A stretch of 64,000 nt of DNA from Sulfurospirillum sp. UBA4058 (lineage in GTDB: Bacteria; Campylobacterota; Campylobacteria; Campylobacterales; Sulfurospirillaceae). A program made the translations under genes and the position numbers. A model generated the notes under the pieces. That model was not told the DNA's origin. It saw only the letters and a program-made list of their open reading frames with translations, and did no database searches. The stretch covers positions 1 to 64,000 of the forward strand of contig DFZK01000009.1 of the NCBI GenBank assembly GCA_002382085.1. Direction: 5' to 3'. Numbering within the stretch: position 1 is the first letter of the stretch; each line of letters opens with the position of its first letter. Of the stretch, positions 26,839 to 36,170 are shown in pieces.

Positions 26839-27540
26839 ATGAACCATAATACTTTGATTTTACTCTTCGGATTGAGCCGTACGGCACTTGAAATTGCGAA
26901 AAAACTCAAAAAACAAGGCTATGCGTTTACGCTTGTCGATTACGATCCTTCTTCGCTTGTCAAAGCGCAAAAAGAAGGGTTCGATCTGGTCGTATGCGAT
27001 TACGGCGACGATGATGCGCTTGAATCGCTCGGTATCGCCAAGAACGTCGGTTTTGTTTTTTGCCTCTTCGACGACGACGTGCACAACGTTTTTTTAACCC
27101 TTTCCGTTCGTGCCATTGACCCGAACGTACAAATCATTGCCACCACGCATACGAAAGACGCCGTTCATAAACTCGAAATTGCCGGTGCGAGCACGATCTT
27201 AGATCCGTACCAAATTACGGGTAAAAAAATCTATAAACTCATCACGCAACCGGAGGTCATTCAAATCGTCGAAACGACGATTTTCGGCGAAGAAGACGTT
27301 AATATGGCACAAATGACCGTCACGGAAGCATCGCCTCTTAACGGAATGCTTTTGAGCCAATACGCAACATGGAAACCCTATAACATGCTACTTTTAGGGC
27401 TTCACGATAAAGAGCTGACCAAAGAGTTTATTTTCATTACCGAAGGGCATACGCACAAACTCGATGCCGGAGACGTCTTAGTCGTCATGGGTTCGATGAG
27501 CGAAATTCGTCGCTTTAAGGCAGATTTTTGCTTAGAGTAA
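26839..27540 (+). CDS. RCK/TrkA-family NAD-binding K+ regulator
   Basis: A 233-residue soluble protein. The N-terminal Rossmann domain (LLFGLSRTALEIAKKLKKQG, with VDYD as ribose-binding acid) is followed by a C-terminal TrkA-C-like domain ending in GDVLVVMGS. The glycine-rich loop is altered (GLSRTA rather than GxGxxG), so nucleotide binding may differ. It lies three bases after the channel gene and probably forms mixed RCK rings with it or gates it. Its 3' end overlaps the convergent AEC transporter gene by 9 bases. Confidence 0.85.
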   Translation: MNHNTLILLFGLSRTALEIAKKLKKQGYAFTLVDYDPSSLVKAQKEGFDLVVCDYGDDDALESLGIAKNVGFVFCLFDDDVHNVFLTLSVRAIDPNVQIIATTHTKDAVHKLEIAGASTILDPYQITGKKIYKLITQPEVIQIVETTIFGEEDVNMAQMTVTEASPLNGMLLSQYATWKPYNMLLLGLHDKELTKEFIFITEGHTHKLDAGDVLVVMGSMSEIRRFKADFCLE

Positions 27541-28446
27541 CGGAATAATCAAAAAGAGCGTTCCCATACAGGCTAACGTTTGCACGGTGATAATCGACGC
27601 CATCAAACTGATATCTCCGCCCATTTCGCGTGCTAGAATATATGCCGACGTTGCCGTAGGCATTGAAGCAAAGATAACGGCGATACTCAAACTCATACCG
27701 CTTAAACCCGTCCATGCCCCTAAGGTGTAAGCAATCAGCGGGAAAACGACCAACTTCGCCGTCGAAGAGACGATCAGAGCTTTTTTGGCATGGCTTAAAT
27801 GCTTTAATTCCAATCCTACGCCGACCGATAAAAGTCCCATCGGCAATGCCGCGTGGCTGATAATCGCAATGCTTTTTAGCATAAACGTCGGTAGAGGATT
27901 GCCAAGTACGTTCAATAATCCGCCGATTGCACACGCGACGATCAACGGATTTTTCACGACCGTCGTCAAAAACCCTTTCAACGAGAACGTTCCCTCACGC
28001 GTATAAATCGCAAAAACGCTAATGCACAAGACGTTGATAAACGGAATCGCAAAAGCGATAACGATCGCGCTTAAAACCAACCCCTGAGCACCGTAAAGTG
28101 CATTGACCAGAGCCAAGAGAACGTAGGTATTAAAACGAATACCGCCTTGAACGATAGAGGTAAAAGCTCGATTTTCAAACTGAAAAACGCCCTTCAGTAG
28201 CATCAAAAGCACCAGAACGAGAAAAATTCCCGACAAACTGATTGCTACCAAATTGACCGTATGGCTAACGTCGATTTTGGCGACGGCAAGCTCGTACACC
28301 AACAAAGAAGGCATCAAAACATAATACGTAAAGCGATCCATCTTCGGCCAAAAATCCGCCGTCGGAAATTTCATATGCTTAAAAAGGTAGCCCGTAAAGA
28401 TAATCAAAGCAATCGGTAACAACGCATTGATTAAAAGATTCGACAC
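27532..28446 (-). CDS. AEC-family (auxin efflux carrier-like) transporter
   Basis: A 304-residue membrane protein with about ten helices in two five-helix repeats. It has the typical AEC features of an N-terminal LINALLPIALIIFTGYLFKHM and the P-rich LGNPLPTFMLKSIAIISHAALPMGLLSVG segment in the second half. Members export or import small organic acids such as malate. No neighbour reveals the substrate. The start is 3 bases downstream of the SUI1 gene stop, so the two are probably cotranscribed. Confidence 0.85.
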   Translation of the reverse strand: MSNLLINALLPIALIIFTGYLFKHMKFPTADFWPKMDRFTYYVLMPSLLVYELAVAKIDVSHTVNLVAISLSGIFLVLVLLMLLKGVFQFENRAFTSIVQGGIRFNTYVLLALVNALYGAQGLVLSAIVIAFAIPFINVLCISVFAIYTREGTFSLKGFLTTVVKNPLIVACAIGGLLNVLGNPLPTFMLKSIAIISHAALPMGLLSVGVGLELKHLSHAKKALIVSSTAKLVVFPLIAYTLGAWTGLSGMSLSIAVIFASMPTATSAYILAREMGGDISLMASIITVQTLACMGTLFLIIPLL

Positions 28447-28449
28447 TGT

Positions 28450-28791
28450 TTATCCTTTAAAACGAAATCCTTGTGCTTGTAATACTGCTTTTAATGTTTC
28501 GCGGCATTCGCCTTGAAATTCCATTCGATCGTCTTTACATGTACCGCCGCTTCCCAACTTTTTTTTCAGCTGCGAACACAAAGCGTTTAACGCTTCTTTG
28601 CCTAAGAAGAAGGGTTCGACGATACTGACGGGCTTGCCTTGACGTTTTTCCATGTGCATCACTAAAAGGTGCTTGCAAGGCTCTTTAATCTTACATGTAA
28701 GACGACCAGATCCGACGTCTTTTTCCAATTGCCACGCCTCGATACCGTCTAACGACGAGCCGATCGTAAAAGGAGCTTTTTTATCGGCCAT
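28450..28791 (-). CDS. yciH: SUI1/YciH family translation factor (eIF1-like)
   Basis: A 113-residue protein with the SUI1 domain in the C-terminal ~75 residues (KLGSGGTCKDDRMEFQG, GFRFKG). Bacterial YciH resembles eukaryotic eIF1 and is thought to affect start-codon fidelity. I start at MADKKAPF (28791); an in-frame ATG at 28812 would lie deeper in the ABC-F gene. The start overlaps the end of the upstream YbiT-like gene by 11 bases, so translation of the two is coupled. It contains one TTACATGTAA and one near-copy (TTACATGTAC). Confidence 0.88.
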   Translation of the reverse strand: MADKKAPFTIGSSLDGIEAWQLEKDVGSGRLTCKIKEPCKHLLVMHMEKRQGKPVSIVEPFFLGKEALNALCSQLKKKLGSGGTCKDDRMEFQGECRETLKAVLQAQGFRFKG

Positions 28792-30376
28792 ACGTCTCTC
28801 GAAACGCTTCATAATTGCCTTTGAAATCGATCATACTTCCATCGGGGTGAAGCTCGATGATGCGATTGGCAAACGCGTCGATCAATTCACGGTCGTGCGT
28901 AACGCAAATAACGTTACCGGGGAATTTGAAAAGTCCTTCGCCCAAAGCGATAATCGCCTCAAGATCGAGGTGATTGTTCGGCTCGTCTAAGACTAAAAAG
29001 TTGCCTTTTTCCAACATCATTTTGGAAAGTCCGATACGGTGTTTTTCACCGCCGCTCAGCTGTCCGACGCCTTTTTTTTGTTCCTCGCCCGAAAACAACA
29101 TTCGCCCCAAACATTTACGAATCTCATCCAAATCTTTTTTGTCGTCGAACTGTTGTAGCCATTCAAACAACTGCAAATCACCGTTAATCATATCGGTCGT
29201 ATTTTGAGGAAAATAGCTCGGAATAATCGTCGCACCCCATTTAATCGTTCCGGCGTCTTTTTCCAACTGTTCCATGATGATGTTACACAACGTCGTTTTT
29301 CCCACGCCGTTATGACCGATTAACGCGATTTTTTCGCCTTTTTCGACTTTAAACGAAACCGAATGCAACACCTTTTGATCGCCGTAGCTTTTTTCGATTC
29401 CCTCGACTTCTAAGACTTCGTTCCCGATGTCGCGCCCCATACGAAACACGATGCTCGGATCCCTTCGCGAAGAGGTTTGAATATCGGCGATATCGAGCTT
29501 TTCAAGACGCTTTTGACGGGATGTCGCTTGTTTGGCTTTGGAAGCATTGGCGGAGAAACGGCGCACGAACGCCTCGAGTTCCTCTTTTTCTTTGAGCTTT
29601 TTATCGCGCTCCATCTCTTGCTGTTTAGCGATCAAATTCGCCGCCATGTACCATTCGTCGTAATTGCCCGTAAATTCACGAATCTTTTTAAAATCGACGT
29701 CCAAGATATGCGTTACGACCGCATTTAAAAAGTGCCTATCGTGAGAGATAACGACCATCGTACCTTCATGGCGCACCAGTTGCTCTTCCAACCACGAAAT
29801 CGCCTCCAAGTCCAAGTTGTTGGTCGGCTCGTCCAGAAATAAAACGTCCGGTTTGGGATAGAGCACCTGTGCCAGCAAAATCTTAAATTTGTCGCCGCCG
29901 GTAAGCTCACTCATTAACACGTCCTGCATATCGACCGAGAAGCCCAAAGAAGCTAAAATCTTTTCGATGTTAACGTCCACTTCATAGGTCGGGTCTTCTT
30001 CGGCACAGATAATCTCCAACTCCGCCAAGCGGTCGTTCACTTTATCGTCGTTAAAATCGCCCGTAGCGTAGAGGTGCTCTTTTTCTTTGATGGCATCGTA
30101 CAATCTCTTATTGCCGTACATAACCGCATCTTTTAAAGTATAGTCTTCAAAGGCATATTGGTTTTGGTTTAAAACACCGACGCGAAGGCCGTTTTCAATG
30201 GAAATATTGCCGCTGGTAGGCTCGATTTGACGTGATAAAATTTTTAAAAACGTCGTTTTACCTGCTCCGTTGGCACCGATCAATCCGTAGCGTTTGCCTT
30301 TGTCCAATTTCAGATTGATATTTTCAAATAAAAGTTGATGCGAAAAGCGCATCGTTAGATTGTTGACTTCGACCAT
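28781..30376 (-). CDS. ABC-F ATPase, YbiT-like
   Basis: A 531-residue soluble protein with two ATP-binding cassettes and no membrane part. It has Walker A GANGAGKTT and GHNGVGKTT, signatures LTGGDK and LSGGEKHR, and Walker B LFLDEPTNNLDLEAI and LVLDEPNNHLDLEAI. The linker between cassettes is the ABC-F P-site tRNA-interaction motif region. Length and N terminus (MVEVNNLTMRF) match the YbiT branch, ribosome-associated factors that relieve stalls. The second signature has NNHLDL, a small variation. The downstream SUI1 gene overlaps it, placing two ribosome-related genes together. Confidence 0.92.
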   Translation of the reverse strand: MVEVNNLTMRFSHQLLFENINLKLDKGKRYGLIGANGAGKTTFLKILSRQIEPTSGNISIENGLRVGVLNQNQYAFEDYTLKDAVMYGNKRLYDAIKEKEHLYATGDFNDDKVNDRLAELEIICAEEDPTYEVDVNIEKILASLGFSVDMQDVLMSELTGGDKFKILLAQVLYPKPDVLFLDEPTNNLDLEAISWLEEQLVRHEGTMVVISHDRHFLNAVVTHILDVDFKKIREFTGNYDEWYMAANLIAKQQEMERDKKLKEKEELEAFVRRFSANASKAKQATSRQKRLEKLDIADIQTSSRRDPSIVFRMGRDIGNEVLEVEGIEKSYGDQKVLHSVSFKVEKGEKIALIGHNGVGKTTLCNIIMEQLEKDAGTIKWGATIIPSYFPQNTTDMINGDLQLFEWLQQFDDKKDLDEIRKCLGRMLFSGEEQKKGVGQLSGGEKHRIGLSKMMLEKGNFLVLDEPNNHLDLEAIIALGEGLFKFPGNVICVTHDRELIDAFANRIIELHPDGSMIDFKGNYEAFRETYGR

Positions 30377-30496
30377 ACAGACTCTCTTTAGTTTTTCGCG
30401 GATTATACCATTAAGGTTCTTTTATCTTGATTTATCGCCGAATCGGACTAAAAAATGCTACAATTGGTACATGTAGATTGTGACAAGGAACGCTTT

Positions 30497-32791
30497 GTGG
30501 CACTTTTCAAAAAAAATATTTGGCTTATTTTTTACAGCTTAACGTTAACCGCCGTTATTTTATTTCTTTTACTCAGCTATTTTAAATGGCAAAACATCTC
30601 TTTAAAGTACCAAATTTCACAAGAAAATACCGTCGAACTGATTGCCAATGCGGCACACTCTTTGTTCGATACGCAAGAGCGTTTAATGGACGTTTTGGGA
30701 GCGACTATCGCCGACGAAGAGCGTTACGTACATCAGCCTTCCAGCATTGGGAAATACGCTCAAGCACTCTTAGACAATCCCGACGTTTTAGCATTCGGCG
30801 TGACGACGCCCGAGGGTGTTTTTCTCTACGGTAGCTCCGATAGCGATCCTACGCGTATCCCCAATCTCAAAAACAGACCTGAAAGTTATGCCTCTTTTAT
30901 GGATGCCTTGTCGCATAACGGGATGGTTTTCGGTCGCACCTATTTTACCCCCGAGCTTAAAAAATGGGCAATGCCGATTCGTAAAACCGTTCGCGATGCT
31001 GAGGGAAAACCTCTGTTCGTGATGACAGCCCTTCTAAAACTCACCAGCACGTTCGACCGACTGATTAACACGGTACGCTACCGCCAAAATCTCGTCGTTT
31101 CGGTGATTCGAGAAAGCGACATGTATCTGCAATACCGTTCGCAAGATCATAGTGAATACAACCAAACATATCAGAAACCTTTTCCCGCCGAAACGATGGA
31201 ACGCATTCATACCACGATTTTCGATACGTACGGGCTCAATCCTAAAACCTTACAGAACAACGAACTTTTAGTATCGTTTCGTTACCAAGACGAACACGCT
31301 CATCGCTATCTTGCTTCGTTAAAATACAATGCGCAATACCAATTATGGATCGTGGCACAAACCTCTTTTGACGTTATTTTGGAAGAGTTTATGGGAACGC
31401 TCGGTTTTTACATCGGCATGTTTTTGATTTTCGGCACGATTTTTTACCTCCTGTTTCTTTTTATTGCACAAGCGGAAGACAAACGCCGTGCGGATTTAAC
31501 GTACCAAGCAACGCACGATCAACTTACGGATTTACCCAATCGCCATTATTTACAACAAACCCTAAGCTCACATTGGATCGCAAAAGATACGCCTCCTTTT
31601 ACGCTTTTTTACGTCGATATGGATCATTTTAAAAATATCAACGATAGCTTCGGCCACCATTACGGCGATAGGATTTTAGTCGCGATCGCGGACCGCTTAA
31701 AAACGCTTCTGCCCTCCGACGCCGAAGTTGTCCGCTACGGCGGAGACGAATTTATGATATTGACGCAATTGTGCGAGAAGCAAGCGGTGCTTGATTTTGC
31801 GACGCACATCATCGAAACTCTTTCCAAACCCTATACGATCGACACGTTACGTTTCACGCTCGGAGCAAGCGTCGGTATCGCATTTTACCCTCAACACGGG
31901 GAAAATCTTGACATGTTAATGCGTGCGGCGGATATTGCCCTTTACGCTTCCAAAAAACTCAAGAACAGTGCGCATATTTTTGCCGAAACGATGCAAGAAG
32001 GCTTTTTACGCAACGTTCACGTCGAACAAGAGTTGCGAAAAGCCCTCGACAATCACGAGCTTTTTATGGTTTATCAACCTCAAGTCGATGCACAAGAGAG
32101 GCTACACGGAGTCGAAGCCTTGGTACGATGGAACAATGCACACTTAGGCACCGTTACTCCCGATTTGTTTATTCCCTTGGCGGAAGCTTCCGGTTTAATG
32201 CCGAGCATCGGACGTTTTATTCTTGAAAGCGTTTGCGTACAAATGCACGATATGCATCGACGTCTCGGATACGATTTTTGCGTCTCAATCAACATCTCGG
32301 TACGCCAATTTACCGACCCTTCGTTTTTACGACACCTTGTCGAAACAATCGAAAAAACGCACATTACGTCGCTTTCATTGACCTTGGAAGTCACGGAAAA
32401 TCTTTTTATCGAAGATCTTCGTTTTTTAGTGCCGCTTTTGCACGAGATCAAAACGATGGGCATTCAAATCTCGATGGACGATTTCGGGACGGGATACTCT
32501 TCGTTGAGCATGCTACGTAAACTTCCCATCGATGAACTCAAAATCGATAAAAGCTTCGTTGACGAAATTGTCGAAGACGACGTATCGGCAAGCACGGTGC
32601 GCAACATTATAGCGATTGCAAAAAATTTCGGAATGCGCGTCGTTGCCGAAGGCGTTGAATCCCAAGCGCAAAAAGAGCTCTTGGGTACTTTAGGATGCGA
32701 TATTTTTCAAGGATACTATTTTGCGAAACCGCTTTCCAAAGAGGAGCTGGAGCTTTTTCTTCAAAGAAAAAAACCTCTCCAAGAGAGATAG
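30497..32791 (+). CDS. GGDEF-EAL dual-domain c-di-GMP enzyme
   Basis: A 764-residue membrane protein starting at GTG 30497, seven bases after an AAGGAA site; the frame is open from 30455. An N-terminal transmembrane helix is followed by a periplasmic ligand domain (~270 residues, Cache-like) and a second helix near residue 310. The GGDEF domain has RYGGDEFMIL, an intact A-site. The EAL domain has VEALVRW, EVTENLF and DDFGTGYSSL, plus VAEGVESQ, so phosphodiesterase residues are kept. It may be bifunctional. The next gene is a beta-glucan synthase, so it may control that polysaccharide. Confidence 0.92.
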   Translation: MALFKKNIWLIFYSLTLTAVILFLLLSYFKWQNISLKYQISQENTVELIANAAHSLFDTQERLMDVLGATIADEERYVHQPSSIGKYAQALLDNPDVLAFGVTTPEGVFLYGSSDSDPTRIPNLKNRPESYASFMDALSHNGMVFGRTYFTPELKKWAMPIRKTVRDAEGKPLFVMTALLKLTSTFDRLINTVRYRQNLVVSVIRESDMYLQYRSQDHSEYNQTYQKPFPAETMERIHTTIFDTYGLNPKTLQNNELLVSFRYQDEHAHRYLASLKYNAQYQLWIVAQTSFDVILEEFMGTLGFYIGMFLIFGTIFYLLFLFIAQAEDKRRADLTYQATHDQLTDLPNRHYLQQTLSSHWIAKDTPPFTLFYVDMDHFKNINDSFGHHYGDRILVAIADRLKTLLPSDAEVVRYGGDEFMILTQLCEKQAVLDFATHIIETLSKPYTIDTLRFTLGASVGIAFYPQHGENLDMLMRAADIALYASKKLKNSAHIFAETMQEGFLRNVHVEQELRKALDNHELFMVYQPQVDAQERLHGVEALVRWNNAHLGTVTPDLFIPLAEASGLMPSIGRFILESVCVQMHDMHRRLGYDFCVSINISVRQFTDPSFLRHLVETIEKTHITSLSLTLEVTENLFIEDLRFLVPLLHEIKTMGIQISMDDFGTGYSSLSMLRKLPIDELKIDKSFVDEIVEDDVSASTVRNIIAIAKNFGMRVVAEGVESQAQKELLGTLGCDIFQGYYFAKPLSKEELELFLQRKKPLQER

Positions 32792-32885
32792 GCTTCATTT
32801 TTTTAAACAAAGTTGTTGTAAAATCTTCTACTTTTTAGCGGCACCGCGTGCGGCTTAAGAACATTATCCTTTTTGGAGCATTCGA

Positions 32886-35432
32886 TTGAAATATTTCAAA
32901 TACATTCTATTGTCTATTCTCCTCACCTCGTTGGTGCAAGTTTTCATTTGGACGCGAGGCGGCGACAAAATCGTTACGTCCCCTCAAATCGGCGATAAAA
33001 TCGAGTCTCTCTCGTATACGCCGTACAAAGGTTTCGATAAAGCACCCAAAAGCAATCAAGAAATCGCCGACGATATGAAAATTATCGAGAGTATCGCGCG
33101 TAAAGTTCGTACCTACGCTATCAGCGACGCCAAACGCGTTTTGGAAAACGTCGGCGATACGAAGCTCAAAGTCGACGTCGGTTTATGGCTCTCAACCGAT
33201 AAAGGTGCCAACGAAGGCGAAATCGAAACGCTGTTCGAATTGACCAAACTCTATTCGCCGCGTATCGCTTCCATCATTGTCGGAAACGAGGTTTTACTGC
33301 GTGCCGATTTGACGTCCGACGAACTCATCGAATACATCGATCGCGTTTCCAAACGTACGCGTATTCCGGTAACGTCCGCCGAGGTTCAACACGTCTGGCT
33401 GACCAACAAAGAGCTTGCCAAACATGTCGATTTTATTAACGTGCATATTCTCCCCTACTGGGAAAAAATTCCTATCGAAAAAACCTTGGCTTTCGCCAAA
33501 GAAAAATACGATGCCATTGCCGCAATGTATCCTAAAAAACCGATTACGATCGGGGAATTCGGTTGGCCGAGCAGCGGCTACAACAATGAAAAAGCCGAAG
33601 CCACGCTCAGTAACCAGATCGCCGCTATTACGGGATTTTTGGAGATGGCGAAAGCCAATAAATGGAGTTACAATATCGTCGAAGCGTTCGATCAGCCGTG
33701 GAAAGGCGTTCATGAAGGAAGCGTTGGACCTTATTGGGGGCTTTTCGATATTAATAAACAACCGAAATTTCACTTTGTTAAACAAACCGTCTTAAACCCT
33801 CTTTGGCGTTACCAAATGGCGGGAGCCGTCTTTTTCGGTATTTTATTGACCTATTTCGGTCTACGCAACCAACGTGTCAATTTCGCGCATTCGATGACTT
33901 TTGCCGCCGCGGCTCAGGCGATGGGATTCGGTATCGCGATGGCGGCAACCTATCCGTTTGTTTACTATATGAATTTCGGTATGTGGGTGATGTGGGTGAT
34001 GGGTATTATTTTAATGATCCCTCTGGTCATCATTACGCTGGCGAAGATTAACGAGCTCTTCAAATGTACGCTCGGCATTGCACCCAAACGTCTCGTACCG
34101 CTTCACCTCAAACTAGAACACGCTCCGTTTGTTTCGATTCACGTACCCGCATACAAAGAGCAACCGCACGTTCTTATCGAGACCTTGGATGCGCTTTCAA
34201 GAATGCAATATACCAACTACGAAGTTTTAGTCGTCATCAATAACACGTCCGAAGAGTTCTACTGGAAACCGATCGAAGAACATTGTAAAAAGCTCGGCGA
34301 CAAGTTTGTCTTTTTGAACATTACCTGTACCGGATTTAAAGCAGGTGCGCTCAATGTCGCGCTCCAACACACCAATGAAAAAGCCGAGATCTTAGCGGTG
34401 ATCGATGCGGACTACGTCGTAAGCGATCATTGGCTTGTCGACCTCGTCCCGCTTTTCGACGATCCTAAAGTCGCGCTCGTTCAAGCACCGCAAGATCACA
34501 GAGACGGCAACGAATCGTTGATAAAACAAGCAATGAATGCCGAATACGCGGGCTTTTTCGATATCGGTATGGTAGAGCGAAACGAAGAAAACGCTATCGT
34601 CGCACACGGAACGATGCTGATGGCACGACTTTCCGCGATGCACGAAGTGGGAGATTGGACGACGTATACGATCGTCGAAGACTCCGAATTGGGACTTCGT
34701 CTGTTCGAAGCGGGGTACAGCGCACACTACACCAACCGCCGTTACGGCTGGGGATTATTGCCCGATACCGTCGAAGCATTTCGAACGCAACGCCATCGAT
34801 GGGCGTACGGTGCGATTCAGATTCTGAAAAAACATTGGCGTCATTTTATGCCCTCTTCCAAAACCCTAACGCCGTACCAAAAATACCATTTCGTCGCAGG
34901 CTGGTTTTTCTGGCTTTCCGACGCATTCGGTGCAATGACCGCATTTTTAAATATATTTTGGGTTCCGTTTATTATTTTCGTCGGCGTTACGATTCCGACT
35001 TTGCCGCTGACGTTGCCTATCGTCGTTGCCTTTTTGGTCAACATCTTGCATGCGTTTATCTTGTATCATACGCGTGTCAAAATGGGCATTAAAGAGACGG
35101 TTTTGAGTGCTATTGCATCGATGAGCCTCCAGTTGGTCATCTTTAAAGCGGTTTACGACGGCTTCGTGAAAGACGGTCTTCCGTTCAAACGGACCGAAAA
35201 AGGCGGCAATACGAAAAAAGTGAATAAAAATCCAATTCGCCACGAGATGATTTTAGCAAGCTTACTGACGATTTCGTTTTTTGCGCTTTACTTCACCAAC
35301 TTTACGCGCATTACCGAAATTTACGTTTTTGCGTTTACGCTTTTGATTCAAAGTATTCCGTACTACTCGGCGATTATTCTTCGTATCATTGAACTCCAAT
35401 CGATGAAACCTAAAGCCCAAACCGTAGCCTAA
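32886..35432 (+). CDS. GH17-GT2 fusion, putative beta-1,3-glucan synthase (NdvB-like)
   Basis: An 848-residue membrane enzyme with a TTG start and GGAG upstream. After a signal-anchor helix, residues ~50-310 look like a glycoside hydrolase family 17 domain (IVGNEVLLR with the acid/base Glu; ITIGEFGWPSSG with the nucleophile Glu). Two to three helices follow, then a GT2 domain (~420-680) with IDADY, EDSELGLRLFEAGY and QRHRW (D, DxD, ED, QxxRW). Further helices follow. Similar GH17-GT2 fusions make cyclic beta-1,3-glucans in pseudomonads. No PilZ domain is seen. The end of the gene forms a hairpin with the downstream sequence. Confidence 0.82.
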   Translation: MKYFKYILLSILLTSLVQVFIWTRGGDKIVTSPQIGDKIESLSYTPYKGFDKAPKSNQEIADDMKIIESIARKVRTYAISDAKRVLENVGDTKLKVDVGLWLSTDKGANEGEIETLFELTKLYSPRIASIIVGNEVLLRADLTSDELIEYIDRVSKRTRIPVTSAEVQHVWLTNKELAKHVDFINVHILPYWEKIPIEKTLAFAKEKYDAIAAMYPKKPITIGEFGWPSSGYNNEKAEATLSNQIAAITGFLEMAKANKWSYNIVEAFDQPWKGVHEGSVGPYWGLFDINKQPKFHFVKQTVLNPLWRYQMAGAVFFGILLTYFGLRNQRVNFAHSMTFAAAAQAMGFGIAMAATYPFVYYMNFGMWVMWVMGIILMIPLVIITLAKINELFKCTLGIAPKRLVPLHLKLEHAPFVSIHVPAYKEQPHVLIETLDALSRMQYTNYEVLVVINNTSEEFYWKPIEEHCKKLGDKFVFLNITCTGFKAGALNVALQHTNEKAEILAVIDADYVVSDHWLVDLVPLFDDPKVALVQAPQDHRDGNESLIKQAMNAEYAGFFDIGMVERNEENAIVAHGTMLMARLSAMHEVGDWTTYTIVEDSELGLRLFEAGYSAHYTNRRYGWGLLPDTVEAFRTQRHRWAYGAIQILKKHWRHFMPSSKTLTPYQKYHFVAGWFFWLSDAFGAMTAFLNIFWVPFIIFVGVTIPTLPLTLPIVVAFLVNILHAFILYHTRVKMGIKETVLSAIASMSLQLVIFKAVYDGFVKDGLPFKRTEKGGNTKKVNKNPIRHEMILASLLTISFFALYFTNFTRITEIYVFAFTLLIQSIPYYSAIILRIIELQSMKPKAQTVA

Positions 35433-35448
35433 CACTAGGCTGCGGTTT
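35419..35448 (+). terminator. Hairpin over the glucan synthase stop codon
   Basis: AAACCGTAGCCT (35419-35430) pairs over all twelve positions (one T-G) with AGGCTGCGGTTT (35437-35448), with a 6-base loop. It covers the TAA. There is no long U-run after it, so it may be a weak terminator or an RNA-stability element. Confidence 0.6.
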
Positions 35449-35510
35449 CATAACGCAATGCGTAACGCACGCATGTTATACTACGGCTATCTACGTCCAA
35501 AAGAGGTTTT

Positions 35511-36170
35511 ATGGTCAATGTGCTGATCTTAGAAGACGATCCGATTATCGCGCTAGATATTAAAAGCATCGTCGATACCCTGCCCCGATTTCACGCATTT
35601 ATCGCTTCGGATACGCCGAGTGCCATGAAAATCGCCCATAAATACCGCTTACATGTCATTCTCGCCGATATTCACATCAAAGGGGCAATCGACGGTATCG
35701 AAACGGCACAAATGCTTCAACAACTCTACCATTCGCATGTTATTTTTCTGACCTCTTTTAGCGATGAAGCAACGCTGAAAAGAGCTTCTTCTATTAGTAT
35801 AACCGGTTATATTTTAAAACCGTTTCGAGAAGAAGAGCTGATTGCTTCGCTACGTTTATGCGCATTGCGGATTCAAGAAACTTCCGCCTTTATAGACATC
35901 GGGCAAGGCTACGTTTACAGTATTAAACATCAGCAGCTCTATTTAAACGACGAACCTGTCGTTTTAGCGGCAAAAGAACAACAGCTTTTTTTATTATTGC
36001 TTCATAACCGAGGTAAAATCGTTCCTCTTTCGTACATCGACGAAGTCATCTGGTCCGATAGCGTCGTCAGCGATACGGCACGAAGGCAATTGATGCATCG
36101 TTTACGTACGAAGCTACCCGAACTCTCGTTTGAAGTCGTCAAATACAGCGGATACAAACTCAACGATTAA
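35511..36170 (+). CDS. OmpR-type response regulator
   Basis: A 219-residue regulator. The receiver domain (1-120) has acidic EDD near residue 8, the phospho-acceptor Asp in ILADIHI near residue 52, and ILKPFREEE with the conserved Lys. The C-terminal ~95 residues form a winged-helix DNA-binding domain (ALRIQETS..., IDEVIWSDSVVSDTARRQLMH). The probable partner is the convergent histidine kinase gene, whose stop overlaps by 4 bases. The two genes face each other, so they are not in one transcript. Confidence 0.85.
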   Translation: MVNVLILEDDPIIALDIKSIVDTLPRFHAFIASDTPSAMKIAHKYRLHVILADIHIKGAIDGIETAQMLQQLYHSHVIFLTSFSDEATLKRASSISITGYILKPFREEELIASLRLCALRIQETSAFIDIGQGYVYSIKHQQLYLNDEPVVLAAKEQQLFLLLLHNRGKIVPLSYIDEVIWSDSVVSDTARRQLMHRLRTKLPELSFEVVKYSGYKLND

